DNA of 64,000 bases from Hufsiella arboris (GCF_009834875.1 NZ_WVHT01000001.1:434001-498000), one strand, 5' to 3'; positions 9,291-18,741 are shown, counted from the stretch's first letter. Notes: a model not told the origin generated them from the sequence alone. Translations and numbers: made by a program.

Positions 9291-12200
9291 TTAGAAAGTT
9301 ACATTAGCACCGATCTGAAATGTTTTGGGCTGCGGTACCGTCGCCCAGTCGTACCCTGCGGTATTCTGGTTATTGCTTTGTGAGCTTACCTCAGGATCAA
9401 GGCCACCATAGTCAGTAAATGTGATCAGGTTAGTCGCCTGTGCATAAAGTCTGATCTTGCTTATCTTAATCTTTTGTACCACAGACGCCGGCAGGTTGTA
9501 GCCAAGCGTGAGAGTTTTTAATCTGATGAATGAACCATCTTCTAGATAACGAGAACTCAGGTTAGCGACATTACCTCCGTAATTGTTAGCCGGACCTCCA
9601 TTAACTGCAGGATTTCGGCTATCAGCGGTTAAACGGGGAATATCAGTTTCGTCGCCCGGTTTTTGCCAACGCTCCAGTTGTCTCGGAAGGAAACCGATAT
9701 TTGCCTGGAGCCCGCCATGAACCATAAAGAAGTCGTTCATGTTCATGATCTTATTTCCCTGCTGGAAATAAAAGAAGAAGCTCAGATCGACATTTCTGTA
9801 GCTCAGATTATTTGTAAGGCCTCCCGTAAACTTAGGCAGCGCATTGCCAACGATTTGGCGGTCCGCCGAGGTGATCAGCCCGTCGTTGTTGACATCCTGG
9901 TAAACAGCGTTACCTGTCTGCGGATCAACATATAATTGTTTATACAACTGGAACGAATTAACCTCAAATCCTTGTCTCAGGATCGAAATATTTCGGCCAG
10001 AAGCACCCAGGGCAATATCTGATGCCAGTTTTTCAATTTTATTTTTATTGAACGAAATATTAAAATTGGTCGTCCATTTAAAAGCCGTCGACTGGATGTT
10101 AGAGGAATTGACAGCTAGTTCAACACCCTTGTTACGAACCGCACCATAGTTTTGAAGGTAAGAAGTGAAGCCTGAACGTGACGGAACCGGAACGTTCAGC
10201 AACAGGTCATAGGTATATTTGTTATAATAATCAACCTCAATGTTCAGCCTGTTTTTCAGGAAGCCAAATTCAGCTCCAAAGTCCACCTGGCGGGTTGTTT
10301 CCCAGGTCAGATCCGGATTAGCCAGTTGTGACGGCGCCGTACCAGGCAGTTCGAGATAGTTCGAACCCGATGCCCACAGCCCTTGCGCCGCATAAGCGCC
10401 AATACCATTTTGGTTACCTGATAATCCGATGCTGGCACGGAATTTCAGTTCATCAAATACATTCAGTTTTTTAATAAACTCTTCCTGCCCTGCTCTCCAT
10501 GCAACACCTCCCGACGGAAAATATCCCCATTTTTTATTTACACCAAATTTGGAAGAGCCATCGGCCCGGATGCTTCCGTCTATCGTGTACTTGTTATCGT
10601 AGGTGTAGCTTACCTTGCTGAAGAATGATAAAAGCGTTGATTCTGTCCGCGAAGATGAGCCCGATCGCGTAGCCGCCACCGCTACAGACTTTAAGCTGTT
10701 TGCAGCAAAGCCTGTTCCGGTAGCTGTGGTGTTTTGAGATAATACGGTATTGATGGTATTGCCAATTAATGCGTTGACATTATGCTTGCCGGTTGACCCG
10801 AAGGTTTTAATGTAGTTCAGGACTTGTTCATTGGTTAGCACCAGATTTTTGGTTTCATACGATGCTGCGGAACCGTTGGATGCTATGCCTGCGCTGATCA
10901 GCGTATTGGCATAGTTGTTCTCGTATTCACTTCCATTATCCAGGCTCCAGCTGCTGCGTAGTTTCAAACCAGGGATGAAGGTAAACTCACCATAAATATT
11001 TCCGATAGTTCGCCATCCGACCGCGTCATTGTCCAGGTTTTCAATGAGGGCAATGTGGTTATCAAAACTACCATAGCGGGCATAGCTGCCATCTGCATTG
11101 TAAATAGGCAGATATGATCTGGGGAATAAAGCCGAATTGATTACACCGGTGGGGTTATTATCGCTTCCGCTTAAGTTGCGGTCCGAACGGCTGATATTGA
11201 CGCTGGTACCTATCTTCAATTTGTTAGTCAGATAGGTATCATAATTCAATCGCCCTGTGTATCGCGAATAGCCAGACGGCTTTACTACCGCATCCTGGCT
11301 TAAATAACCTAAACCAATATAATAATTGCTTTTCTCGCCACCGCCCTGGGCAGCCAATTCATAGTTTTGAGTACGCCCGGTTCGAAAAAGATCGGCAAAG
11401 CGGTCGTAAGTAGGTTGTGTTGAAGGATCAGGAAGAAGTACGGGCGCAGGTAGCGCCGGATTATCTTTAACGGTATTCAGGCGCGACTCATTAGTTAATA
11501 AAGCCGTTTCAGGACCGCTTGCAACGTTGAACTTATTGATTGCCGCTGACCAACCTTGATAAGTATTTAAACTGATATTTGCCGTCGTATTGCGCCGTCC
11601 ACGTTTAGTTGTAACAATCACAACACCATTAGCGCCTAAAGAACCATAGATGGCCGTCGCATTGGCATCTTTTAATATCTGGATGCTTTCAATATCATTG
11701 GGATTAAGATCAGCGAGTGGATTGGATCCCTGCTGATTGCCCAGGCTGGTTTGTATCGGATCGGCATTGCTCACAAAAACCCCGTCAATAATATACAGGG
11801 GATCAACCGAGGCGTTTATAGAATTGTTACCTCTAACCCTTAATGTGATGCCACCGCCCGGAACGCCGTTGCTCGCCAGCACCTGCACGCCGGTTGCTTT
11901 ACCTTGCAATAATTGGTTAAAGCCTGCCGCGGGTTGATCTTTAATCACATCGCCCTTCACACTGGTGATAGCACTTGCCACATATCTGCGTTCCTGTGTA
12001 GTGTAACCGGTAATCACGACCTCACTCAGCTGGCTGACGTTTTCTTTTAATTGAATTTCGACAGGGCTGCCATCTACTCTGACCTCTTGCTCAACATACC
12101 CGATAGAGCTGATGATTAACGTATAAGGAAAGCTTTGGCCGGTAACAAAGCTGAATTTTCCGTCGGAATCTGTCGAAACAGCATGTGTTGTTCCTTTGAT

Positions 12201-12362
12201 TTTAACGGAAGCGCCGGCAACGGGCTGTTTGTTAGCGGCGTCGGTAACTACGCCAACCAGCTTAGATTTAACTGTCGCCTGGCTACCGGGCTGTGCGGTC
12301 ACAACTTTGGTAATAATTACCCAAAGCAACAACAGAACGACTCTTTTGTAAAGGTGTTTCAT
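9291..12362 (-). CDS. SusC/RagA-family TonB-linked outer-membrane transporter
   Basis: A 1023-residue TonB-dependent transporter. After a signal peptide (ending KVVTAQ) comes a carboxypeptidase-regulatory-like domain (GVVTDAANKQPVAGASVKIK), then the plug with the SusC signature LLQGKATGVQVLASNGVPGG and DPLYIIDGV, and a 22-strand barrel ending in aromatic FQIGANVTF. The start is set at the ATG at 12362, where the signal peptide begins; an upstream extension to 12449 has no support. First gene of the susC-susD-M14 operon. No ECF sigma factor, anti-sigma or hybrid sensor gene is next to it, so regulation is not visible from the sequence. Confidence 0.93.
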   Translation of the reverse strand: MKHLYKRVVLLLLWVIITKVVTAQPGSQATVKSKLVGVVTDAANKQPVAGASVKIKGTTHAVSTDSDGKFSFVTGQSFPYTLIISSIGYVEQEVRVDGSPVEIQLKENVSQLSEVVITGYTTQERRYVASAITSVKGDVIKDQPAAGFNQLLQGKATGVQVLASNGVPGGGITLRVRGNNSINASVDPLYIIDGVFVSNADPIQTSLGNQQGSNPLADLNPNDIESIQILKDANATAIYGSLGANGVVIVTTKRGRRNTTANISLNTYQGWSAAINKFNVASGPETALLTNESRLNTVKDNPALPAPVLLPDPSTQPTYDRFADLFRTGRTQNYELAAQGGGEKSNYYIGLGYLSQDAVVKPSGYSRYTGRLNYDTYLTNKLKIGTSVNISRSDRNLSGSDNNPTGVINSALFPRSYLPIYNADGSYARYGSFDNHIALIENLDNDAVGWRTIGNIYGEFTFIPGLKLRSSWSLDNGSEYENNYANTLISAGIASNGSAASYETKNLVLTNEQVLNYIKTFGSTGKHNVNALIGNTINTVLSQNTTATGTGFAANSLKSVAVAATRSGSSSRTESTLLSFFSKVSYTYDNKYTIDGSIRADGSSKFGVNKKWGYFPSGGVAWRAGQEEFIKKLNVFDELKFRASIGLSGNQNGIGAYAAQGLWASGSNYLELPGTAPSQLANPDLTWETTRQVDFGAEFGFLKNRLNIEVDYYNKYTYDLLLNVPVPSRSGFTSYLQNYGAVRNKGVELAVNSSNIQSTAFKWTTNFNISFNKNKIEKLASDIALGASGRNISILRQGFEVNSFQLYKQLYVDPQTGNAVYQDVNNDGLITSADRQIVGNALPKFTGGLTNNLSYRNVDLSFFFYFQQGNKIMNMNDFFMVHGGLQANIGFLPRQLERWQKPGDETDIPRLTADSRNPAVNGGPANNYGGNVANLSSRYLEDGSFIRLKTLTLGYNLPASVVQKIKISKIRLYAQATNLITFTDYGGLDPEVSSQSNNQNTAGYDWATVPQPKTFQIGANVTF

Positions 12363-12930
12363 GATAATTTGATTATTTGAGCTAAAAACCATGTGCTCCA
12401 ACGCGGTGCACACGAGATAGGGAAAATTCAGACTGATATATACCTGCAATCAATACGATGCAATCAGCAACAACAACTACCGAACATGTACATTGGAAGT
12501 ACATGGATGAGTTTTTCGGCGGCAGATTTAAAGACGCTTTCCGGCTTTGAAATTAGCATATCAAGCGATCGGGCCGTATAAAAGAGGCATTGTTTCATAA
12601 ATCTATATTGTCTATCGATTAAGTAGACAAATAAAAGAATTATATTTCGTTCGTCCAAAAATATGCTCAAGAAACGTTCGATTTTCCCAAAGCCGGAAGT
12701 TGAATGAAGCGATCGTCCGCTTGATGTTTGAACAATACTTCTTTACAAATAAGTTAATTTGATTATCCGCTGTCAGGTGGACTAAATTTATCCGGTTAGA
12801 TATAAACCCATTAACCTAACAACAAATACAAATATCGTAGTACAAATTTGTGCTTTGGCTGAACAACTATCCGCTAATCAGCAAACTGCTAGCGCTATCT
12901 AGTAAATTAACAATCTGTTAGACAGGTTAA
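12363..12930. other. AT-rich intergenic region upstream of susC, no gene seen
   Basis: No credible gene is visible. It contains two perfect inverted repeats: CATGTAC-N7-GTACATG at 12485-12505 and TTGTCTA-N9-TAGACAA at 12608-12630. Either could be an operator for the susC operon. On the minus strand TTTG near 12632 followed about 22 bases later by TAGATTTA resembles a weak Bacteroidota promoter. A 68-residue minus-strand open frame (12464-12670) has no coding character. Confidence 0.4.
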
Positions 12931-12933
12931 AAC

Positions 12934-13053
12934 AAAAAAGCACCAGATTTCTTATGCTTCTTGTTTGGTAGCCCCGGCGGGAATCGAACCCACATCTAGA
13001 GTTTAGGAAACGCCTATTCTATCCGTTGAACTACAGGGCCGGATATCTGGTGC
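12934..13053 (-). terminator. Leader-trailer stem and T-run enclosing tRNA-Arg
   Basis: On the minus strand the leader GCACCAGAT (13053-13045), four bases before the tRNA, is the exact complement of ATCTGGTGC in the trailer (12948-12940), which is followed directly by TTTTTT. The whole tRNA would form the loop of a 9-bp stem with a T-run, giving both a processing stem and an intrinsic-terminator shape. The pairing is seen; the function is inferred. Confidence 0.55.
12966..13040 (-). tRNA. tRNA-Arg(CCU), CCA encoded
   Basis: Cloverleaf on the minus strand: acceptor GGCCCTG/CGGGGCT with G.U pairs, D arm GTTC/GAAT, anticodon loop TTCCTAA with anticodon CCU, variable loop AGAT, T arm GTGGG-TTCGATT-CCCGC, discriminator A and an encoded CCA. 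The anticodon stem GGCGT/ACTCT contains a C29-U41 mismatch, which is unusual. It reads AGG codons. Confidence 0.9.
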
Positions 13054-13182
13054 AAAGATTTCAAAAATAACGCAATTATTCAATTTTACCCAGCCTTTCT
13101 TTCAAGGAAGAATTATTTAATCAGCACTGGTATTCCATCATTTAGATATATCTTAGAGATTTACCTCTTAATCACAAATTAA

Positions 13183-14030
13183 ATGAAACCAGTTTCTATT
13201 TGCTTAGCCTCTGCTTTACTAATTGTTGCCTGTAAAAAAAATAAAGAAGGTGCAATAATTGAAACGGAGTCTTGTAAAGTAAATACATTTCAGCCTTTTG
13301 TAAGAGACTACGATTCTGGAGTAAAAGAATTCTTTAAATATGATAGTAAAGAACGAATTACAAGAATTGATTATAATAAAGCGAATTCAACATCATTCAA
13401 AACAATCAAATATGATAGTGATAAAATCACTACCTATTTTGAAGAACTTCGCCAAAACGGTTATTTAAACACTTTCCGAGATACTGTCTATCTTGATAAT
13501 AGCGGGCAAATACAGAGACTTTCTGGTCTTTATGACGAGTATTTTTTTGACTACGACGCCAGCGGGTATTTAATTTCAGTAACGATTAAATCCGGCGATG
13601 TACCTTATCAAACTGTTACATTTCATTCTTTTAAATACAATAATGGCAACCTTAATAAAATAGAAACAAAGTTTACTACGTATACAACAAAACTTCGTCG
13701 TTTACAACCGAAATCGAGTATTCAAATGATGACTTTAATAATGATTTAATTGACGAGTTTTATTTATGGAAGCTCATTAGTGTAGATCTTGTCGGCAACA
13801 CTTTTCTAGGAAAATATTTCGGCAAGAAATCCAAAAAACTAATTGCTAAAATTAACAGATCTACAAATTATGACCCTTATTTCCGTTTTGACGGAATTAC
13901 ATATTTGCCCATCACACCTCAGGATATTCTGTTTAATTACGAAAAAGATTCAAAATCCAACGTTTTGACTATCAACGAAACAGTAGACGATAGGATGCGG
14001 AAATATTCATTCAGCTACGAGTGCCCATAA
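13183..14030 (+). pseudogene. Hypothetical lipoprotein with YD-like repeats, frameshifted
   Basis: The first frame (13183-13749) starts with a lipoprotein signal ending at C17 (LLIVAC, then KKNKEG) and continues with tyrosine/aspartate-rich strands such as FFKYDSKERITRIDY and YFFDYDASGYLISV, similar in style to RHS/YD or DUF4595 proteins. At 13689-13692 a run of four A appears one short: shifting the frame there gives TSSFTTEIEYSNDDFNND and a further 90 or so residues to a stop at 14028-14030. Restored, the protein would have about 282 residues and end directly against the metG stop. Function unknown. A biological frameshift or a homopolymer error are both possible. Confidence 0.65.
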
Positions 14031-16106
14031 TTATTTAATACCACTTCCGTTATTAAATCCTTCTTCCGGTTTTACAAAAGTTAACTTTCCATCCGAATTT
14101 TCGGCCATCAAAATCATTCCCTGTGAAAGGATTCCTTTAATTTCCCTTGGCTCTAGATTGACCAGGATGCTTACCTGTTTACCAATGATATTTTCGGGTT
14201 CAAAATATTCCGCGATACCAGAAACAACAGTTCGCTGATCGATCCCGGTATCAATTTTAAGCTTCATCAGCTTTTTTGTTTTAGCCACTTTTTCCGCTTC
14301 CAGGATCGTTCCCACACGGATATCCATGCCTGCAAACTCGTCAAAGCTTATATTGGGTTTCGCCGGAGCGACCGAAACCTGCTTTTCAGTTTGTGCGGTA
14401 GCATGCTTTTTATCAGCAAGTTTTTGCAATTGCTTTTCAATTACATCGTCCTCGACCTTTTCAAACAATAAACTTACCGCGCCGAGCTGGTGACCGTTCT
14501 CAAAGGTCATTTCTTCATCAAACGTTACCACATCTTTTTCAAGGTTCAGCATTCCAAATATCTTTTTTGCAGATACCGGAAGGAACGGCTGCATACAGGT
14601 TGCCAGGTGCCCAATGAGGACAACACAATTGTGCAAAGCTTCCCGTGCCGCATCGGGGTCAGATTTAATAGTTTTCCAGGGTTCTTTTTCCGTCAAATAT
14701 TTATTACCGAGACGGGCGAGATCGATTACGTTTTGCAAAGCCTGGCGGAATCGGTAATCTGAAACGTTTGAATCAAGCTCATCATATATTCGTCCAATTT
14801 CGTCGTTTAGGCTCTCGTCTTTCAACATTAATTGCGCTCCTCCTGTTTCAATTTTACCGTCGAAAAACTTATGCATCAAAACCATCACGCGGTTAACAAA
14901 ATTACCAAGAATGGCAACCAGCTCATTGTTCACCCGCGCCTGGTAATCTTTCCATGTAAACTCACTATCACTGGTTTCCGGCAAAATAGACGTTAATACG
15001 TAACGAAGCTCATCCTGCTTGTTTGGTAATTCATCAAGGTATTCATGCAGCCAGACCGCATGATTGCGCGATGTGGAAAGTTTGTCGCCTTCCAAGTTTA
15101 AAAATTCATTAGCCGGGATATTTTCCGGTAAAATATAGTCGCCGTGAGCATTCAGGATCGAGGGGAACGTTATGCAATGGAACACGATGTTATCCTTGCC
15201 TATGAAGTGAATCAGACATGCATCGTCGTCAGAATTTGCCTGCTTTTTCCAGTATTTTTCCCAGTCTTTACCCTGATCAATTGCCCATTGTTTGGTAGCA
15301 GAAATATATCCGATAGGTGCATCCAGCCACACATACAACTTTTTGCCTTTCGCCTCCGCCAGCGGAACATCGATACCCCAGTCAAGGTCGCGTGTCATCG
15401 AACGGGGCTGCAGCCCCTGCTTCAGCCATGAACTGCATTGGCCGTAAACGTTGGCTTTCAGGATGTCCTTTTTGCCTTCCAACAACCATTTTTCAAGCCA
15501 GGGTTGGTATTTATCCAATGGCAGATACCAGTGCTTGGTTTCCCGCAGAACAGGCGATTTTCCGCTAAGTGTCGATTTTGGGTTAATCAGGTCTGTCGGG
15601 TTAAGAGAGCTTCCGCATTTCTCGCACTGGTCGCCATAAGCGTTCTCATTTCCGCAAACAGGGCAGGTTCCAACGATATACCTGTCTGCAAGAAACTGAT
15701 CGAAGTCCTCATCATAGTATTGTTCCGAGTACTTTTCAATAAACTCACCCTTGTTATACAGGTTCAGGAAAAATTCCTGTGAAAGCTCGTGATGAATCGG
15801 TGATGAAGTGCGGTGATAAATATCAAATGAAATACCAAATTTCTCGAAACTGTCTTTTATCTGGGTATGGTACTTATCTATAATTTCCTGCGGAGTTATA
15901 CCTTCCTTTTTTGCTTTGATAGTTATCGCAGCGCCGTGTTCATCGGATCCGCAAACATACACCACGTCCTTTTTCTTCAACCGGAGAAAGCGCACGAAGA
16001 TGTCAGCCGGAATATAGGCACCGGCCAGATGACCTATGTGTAAAGGCCCGTTCGCATACGGAAGAGCTGAAGTGATAGTATATCTTTTAAAATTCTTAGT
16101 TTCCAA
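14031..16106 (-). CDS. metG: Methionyl-tRNA synthetase
   Basis: Charges tRNA-Met with methionine. 691 residues: Rossmann catalytic domain with the HIGH motif at 23-26 (PLHIGHLAG), a zinc knuckle CPVCGNENAYGDQCEKCG, the KMSKS-like loop as KLSTS, the alpha-helical anticodon domain, and a C-terminal EMAP-II/Trbp111-like tRNA-binding domain (FDEFAGMDIRVGTI through VNLEPREIKG) that makes the dimer form. The start is a TTG: no in-frame ATG lies nearby upstream, and a good promoter element (TATCTTTG) sits only about 28 bases before it. Its stop directly touches the stop of the convergent lipoprotein gene. Confidence 0.97.
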   Translation of the reverse strand: METKNFKRYTITSALPYANGPLHIGHLAGAYIPADIFVRFLRLKKKDVVYVCGSDEHGAAITIKAKKEGITPQEIIDKYHTQIKDSFEKFGISFDIYHRTSSPIHHELSQEFFLNLYNKGEFIEKYSEQYYDEDFDQFLADRYIVGTCPVCGNENAYGDQCEKCGSSLNPTDLINPKSTLSGKSPVLRETKHWYLPLDKYQPWLEKWLLEGKKDILKANVYGQCSSWLKQGLQPRSMTRDLDWGIDVPLAEAKGKKLYVWLDAPIGYISATKQWAIDQGKDWEKYWKKQANSDDDACLIHFIGKDNIVFHCITFPSILNAHGDYILPENIPANEFLNLEGDKLSTSRNHAVWLHEYLDELPNKQDELRYVLTSILPETSDSEFTWKDYQARVNNELVAILGNFVNRVMVLMHKFFDGKIETGGAQLMLKDESLNDEIGRIYDELDSNVSDYRFRQALQNVIDLARLGNKYLTEKEPWKTIKSDPDAAREALHNCVVLIGHLATCMQPFLPVSAKKIFGMLNLEKDVVTFDEEMTFENGHQLGAVSLLFEKVEDDVIEKQLQKLADKKHATAQTEKQVSVAPAKPNISFDEFAGMDIRVGTILEAEKVAKTKKLMKLKIDTGIDQRTVVSGIAEYFEPENIIGKQVSILVNLEPREIKGILSQGMILMAENSDGKLTFVKPEEGFNNGSGIK

Positions 16107-16134
16107 ATTATTAGAGGGGATATTCTTTAATTTG

Positions 16135-16142
16135 CAAAGATA
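16135..16142 (-). promoter_or_regulatory. Putative -7 element of metG promoter
   Basis: TATCTTTG on the minus strand matches the Bacteroidota -7 consensus TAnnTTTG, about 28 bases before the metG TTG start. No clear -33 TTG is seen. Confidence 0.45.
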
Positions 16143-16183
16143 AACATAGATATGAGATCCGAAATTATCGGATCAGTTTGAAC

Positions 16184-17080
16184 ATGATAACACCTCCTTA
16201 TTTACAAAAAGGCGATAAAATAGCAATTACTTGTCCGGCAAAAAGTCTTCCCCATCCGATTGATGATGCTGTAAGCTTATTGGAGTCATGGGGTTTGGAA
16301 GTTGTTCTGGGTAAAACGGTTGGAGCAAGTTTTCACCAATATGCCGGAACCGATGATTTAAGAACACACGATTTCCAGCGCTTTTTAGACGATCCGGAAA
16401 TTAAAGCGATCATTGCTGCGCGTGGAGGTTATGGTTCCATCCGCATAATTGACCGACTGGACTTTTCATCTTACATTAAGCAGCCAAAATGGATCGCCGG
16501 GTTCAGCGATATTACCGTGCTTCATAGTCATGTTCATGCCAATTTTGAAATCGCAACGATACATGGCCAAATGCCTTTAAATGTTCCGGATGCGACAGGC
16601 ACGTCGTTAGTAACACTTAAAAAAGCACTTTTTGGTGAAAACATAGGGTATTCTGTAAGTACATCACCGCTAAATAAACCCGGATACGGCGAGGGAATTC
16701 TTATTGGCGGGAATCTAACGCTATTAACCATGTTAAGTGGCTCTGTTTCAGAAATGAATTTCGACGGAAAAATTCTTTTCATCGAAGATGTCGGTGAATA
16801 CTTATATTCTATCGACCGGATGTTGTGGAATTTGAAACGGTCAGGGAAATTAGCCCGGTTAGCCGGTTTAATTGTCGGAGCTTTTACCGATAGCAAAGAC
16901 AACGATATTCCCTTCGGAAAAACACCTCAGCAAATCATTCATGAACATGTAAAGGATTATGAGTATCCGGTTTGTTTTGATTTCCCTGCTGGCCATATTT
17001 CCGACAACCATGCTTTGATATTAGGGAAAATAGTAAATTTAACAGTTAACTTAACCGAAACATCACTTAAATACAGCTAA
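16184..17080 (+). CDS. ldcA: LD-carboxypeptidase (S66 family)
   Basis: A cytoplasmic serine peptidase that removes the terminal D-Ala from murein tetrapeptides during peptidoglycan recycling. 298 residues, normal for the family. Seen: AARGGYGSIRIIDRLDF, the nucleophile elbow GFSDIT with the likely catalytic S108, IEDVGEYLYSIDRML with the conserved Glu, and a late PAGHISDNHALILG with the His of the Ser-His-Glu triad. The ATG at 16184 is preferred over an upstream TTG at 16178. Its stop overlaps the doxX ATG by one base (TAATG), so the two are translationally linked. Confidence 0.93.
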   Translation: MITPPYLQKGDKIAITCPAKSLPHPIDDAVSLLESWGLEVVLGKTVGASFHQYAGTDDLRTHDFQRFLDDPEIKAIIAARGGYGSIRIIDRLDFSSYIKQPKWIAGFSDITVLHSHVHANFEIATIHGQMPLNVPDATGTSLVTLKKALFGENIGYSVSTSPLNKPGYGEGILIGGNLTLLTMLSGSVSEMNFDGKILFIEDVGEYLYSIDRMLWNLKRSGKLARLAGLIVGAFTDSKDNDIPFGKTPQQIIHEHVKDYEYPVCFDFPAGHISDNHALILGKIVNLTVNLTETSLKYS

Positions 17081-17487
17081 TGGCGGCATTATCTAAATTA
17101 GGAAACTATAAAAACACGGGCCTGTTAATAATCCGTATTGGACTGGGAATCATGTTTATTTATCATGGTTACCCTAAATTACTCGGCGGCCCGGATAAGT
17201 GGACGGCAATTGGAGGATCTATGAAGAACATACACATTGACTTCCTCCCGGTTTTTTGGGGCTTAATGGCTGCAGTGACCGAAACATTCGGCGGATTTTT
17301 GCTTTTAATCGGTCTTTTTTTCAGGCCGGTTTGTTTATTGCTAACATTTGTGATGCTTATCGCATGCCTTAACCACCTGGCCTCCGGCGATGGTTTGTCA
17401 GGCGCTTCACATGCTATTGAAGCGGGTATTGTTTTTCTTGGCCTGACCTTCGTTGGCCCGGGAAAATACAGTGTAGACAAAAAATGA
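17080..17487 (+). CDS. DoxX-family membrane protein
   Basis: A small inner-membrane protein of 135 residues with about four transmembrane helices. The family signature is present: LLIIRIGLGIMFIYHGYPKL near the start, then FWGLMAAVTETFGGFLLLIG and HLASGDGLSGASHAIEAG. DoxX relatives include quinone-linked oxidoreductase subunits and proteins linked to oxidative stress, but most have no proven role. It lies between ldcA (one-base overlap) and the OmpA-like gene (one base apart), so all three probably form an operon. Confidence 0.88.
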   Translation: MAALSKLGNYKNTGLLIIRIGLGIMFIYHGYPKLLGGPDKWTAIGGSMKNIHIDFLPVFWGLMAAVTETFGGFLLLIGLFFRPVCLLLTFVMLIACLNHLASGDGLSGASHAIEAGIVFLGLTFVGPGKYSVDKK

Positions 17488-17488
17488 T

Positions 17489-18679
17489 ATGAATCGGCCC
17501 GTCGTAATCGGCCTTTTACTGCTTGCGAAAATTTGTTCGGCACAAAATAAAACTTCGCCGGCCGATTTGGATGGCGCGCAGGCAATCAGCTTAAATAAAA
17601 CCTATCATTTCGACAAATCTCCTGCGGGATTTGGAAATATCCAGGAGTTTCCTTTAAATCAAACACGAAGCAATATCTATTTTGAAAAAGAAAGAAATAC
17701 CATATGGTTTTCTATATCGATTCCGATTAGTGGCACGCTAACATTTGAAATTAGCCCAAAAAATATCAACGACGATTATGACTGGATGCTTTTCAATTAT
17801 ACCCCTTTGCTGAAATCGCAAATCAGTAACGGAACCGCAAAGCCCGTAAGAACCAATAACGCACGAAACAATAAAAGTTCAGCGAGTAAAACCGGGCTAA
17901 AAGAAGGAATTAGAAATTTGTTTGAAAATCCCGGACCTGGAAAAAGTTTCTCTAAACCACTGGAAGTGAAAAGCGGTGAGAGGCTTGCCTTATTGGTTGA
18001 CAATATTTATGATTTGGGCGATGGCTTCGACATAACTGTCAATCTCAAGCCGTCTTTCAGTTTGACCGGTCAATTAATTGGTTCTGTTAAATCAAAGTTG
18101 TCCGGTCTACCATTAAAAGCAGATGTAACATTAGAAGACGACTCGACCGGATTTGTGCTGAGCAAAGCTAAAACAGATTCCAGGGGCAACTATAGAATCA
18201 GCGCACCACTCGCCAGACCTTTAAACGTTATTGCAGATAGCAAAAGGTATATTTTTGCTTCAGACAAGGTCATGCTGGATACCGTTGACACAAAAACCGT
18301 TAATCTGTTGCTTGATACAATAGCGGCCGGCAGCAAAATGGTTCTGTTTAACATTCACTTTTTGCCAAACAGCAATGAAATTTTGCCAAATTCAGAAACA
18401 GAACTTATACGCCTGAAGAACTTTCTTCAAACTAAACCCGAATGGGAAGTAAAACTCACCGGCCATACCAACAACAACGTTTTTGCCGATAACAAGTACC
18501 TGCAAAAACTCTCTTTTGAAAGGGCTGTAGCCGTGAAACAATATCTCGTCCGTAATGCGATTCCTGAGACAAGGATCACCTGCCTAGGTGTAGGTGGAAA
18601 AACGCCGTTAATCCAAACAAAAGATCCGGTAGCAGGAATGAAGAACTTGAGGGTAGAGGTCGAGTTAGAACGGAAATGA
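17489..18679 (+). CDS. OmpA-family outer-membrane/peptidoglycan-binding protein
   Basis: A 396-residue exported protein. A signal peptide ends near residue 18 (KICSAQ). A beta-rich N-terminal region of unknown type (about 20-190) is followed by a carboxypeptidase-regulatory-like domain (LSGLPLKADVTLEDDSTG) and a C-terminal OmpA domain (about 280-395: FNIHFLPNSNEILPNSETEL, LTGHTNN, RAVAVKQYLV, GVGGKTPL). The OmpA domain binds diaminopimelate in peptidoglycan and so may tie the outer membrane to the wall. Being behind ldcA fits a cell-envelope job. A hairpin follows at 18692. Confidence 0.85.
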   Translation: MNRPVVIGLLLLAKICSAQNKTSPADLDGAQAISLNKTYHFDKSPAGFGNIQEFPLNQTRSNIYFEKERNTIWFSISIPISGTLTFEISPKNINDDYDWMLFNYTPLLKSQISNGTAKPVRTNNARNNKSSASKTGLKEGIRNLFENPGPGKSFSKPLEVKSGERLALLVDNIYDLGDGFDITVNLKPSFSLTGQLIGSVKSKLSGLPLKADVTLEDDSTGFVLSKAKTDSRGNYRISAPLARPLNVIADSKRYIFASDKVMLDTVDTKTVNLLLDTIAAGSKMVLFNIHFLPNSNEILPNSETELIRLKNFLQTKPEWEVKLTGHTNNNVFADNKYLQKLSFERAVAVKQYLVRNAIPETRITCLGVGGKTPLIQTKDPVAGMKNLRVEVELERK

Positions 18680-18691
18680 CACTAAAAAGAA

Positions 18692-18718
18692 GAGCCCTGG
18701 AACATAGTTCCAAGGCTC
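18692..18718. terminator. Bidirectional hairpin between convergent genes
   Basis: GAGCCCTGGAAC-ATA-GTTCCAAGGCTC forms a 12-bp stem with one C-A mismatch and a 3-base loop, between the ends of the OmpA-like gene (plus) and susD (minus). A-rich sequence precedes it (a T-run on the minus strand), so it should end the minus-strand susD transcript best. Confidence 0.7.
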
Positions 18719-18741
18719 ATAATTAAATCACCGGTAAACCC

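Noticed and set aside
12464-12670. 68-residue minus-strand frame in the region upstream of susC
   Set aside because: AT-rich, no domain, and it overlaps both inverted repeats; treated as noncoding.
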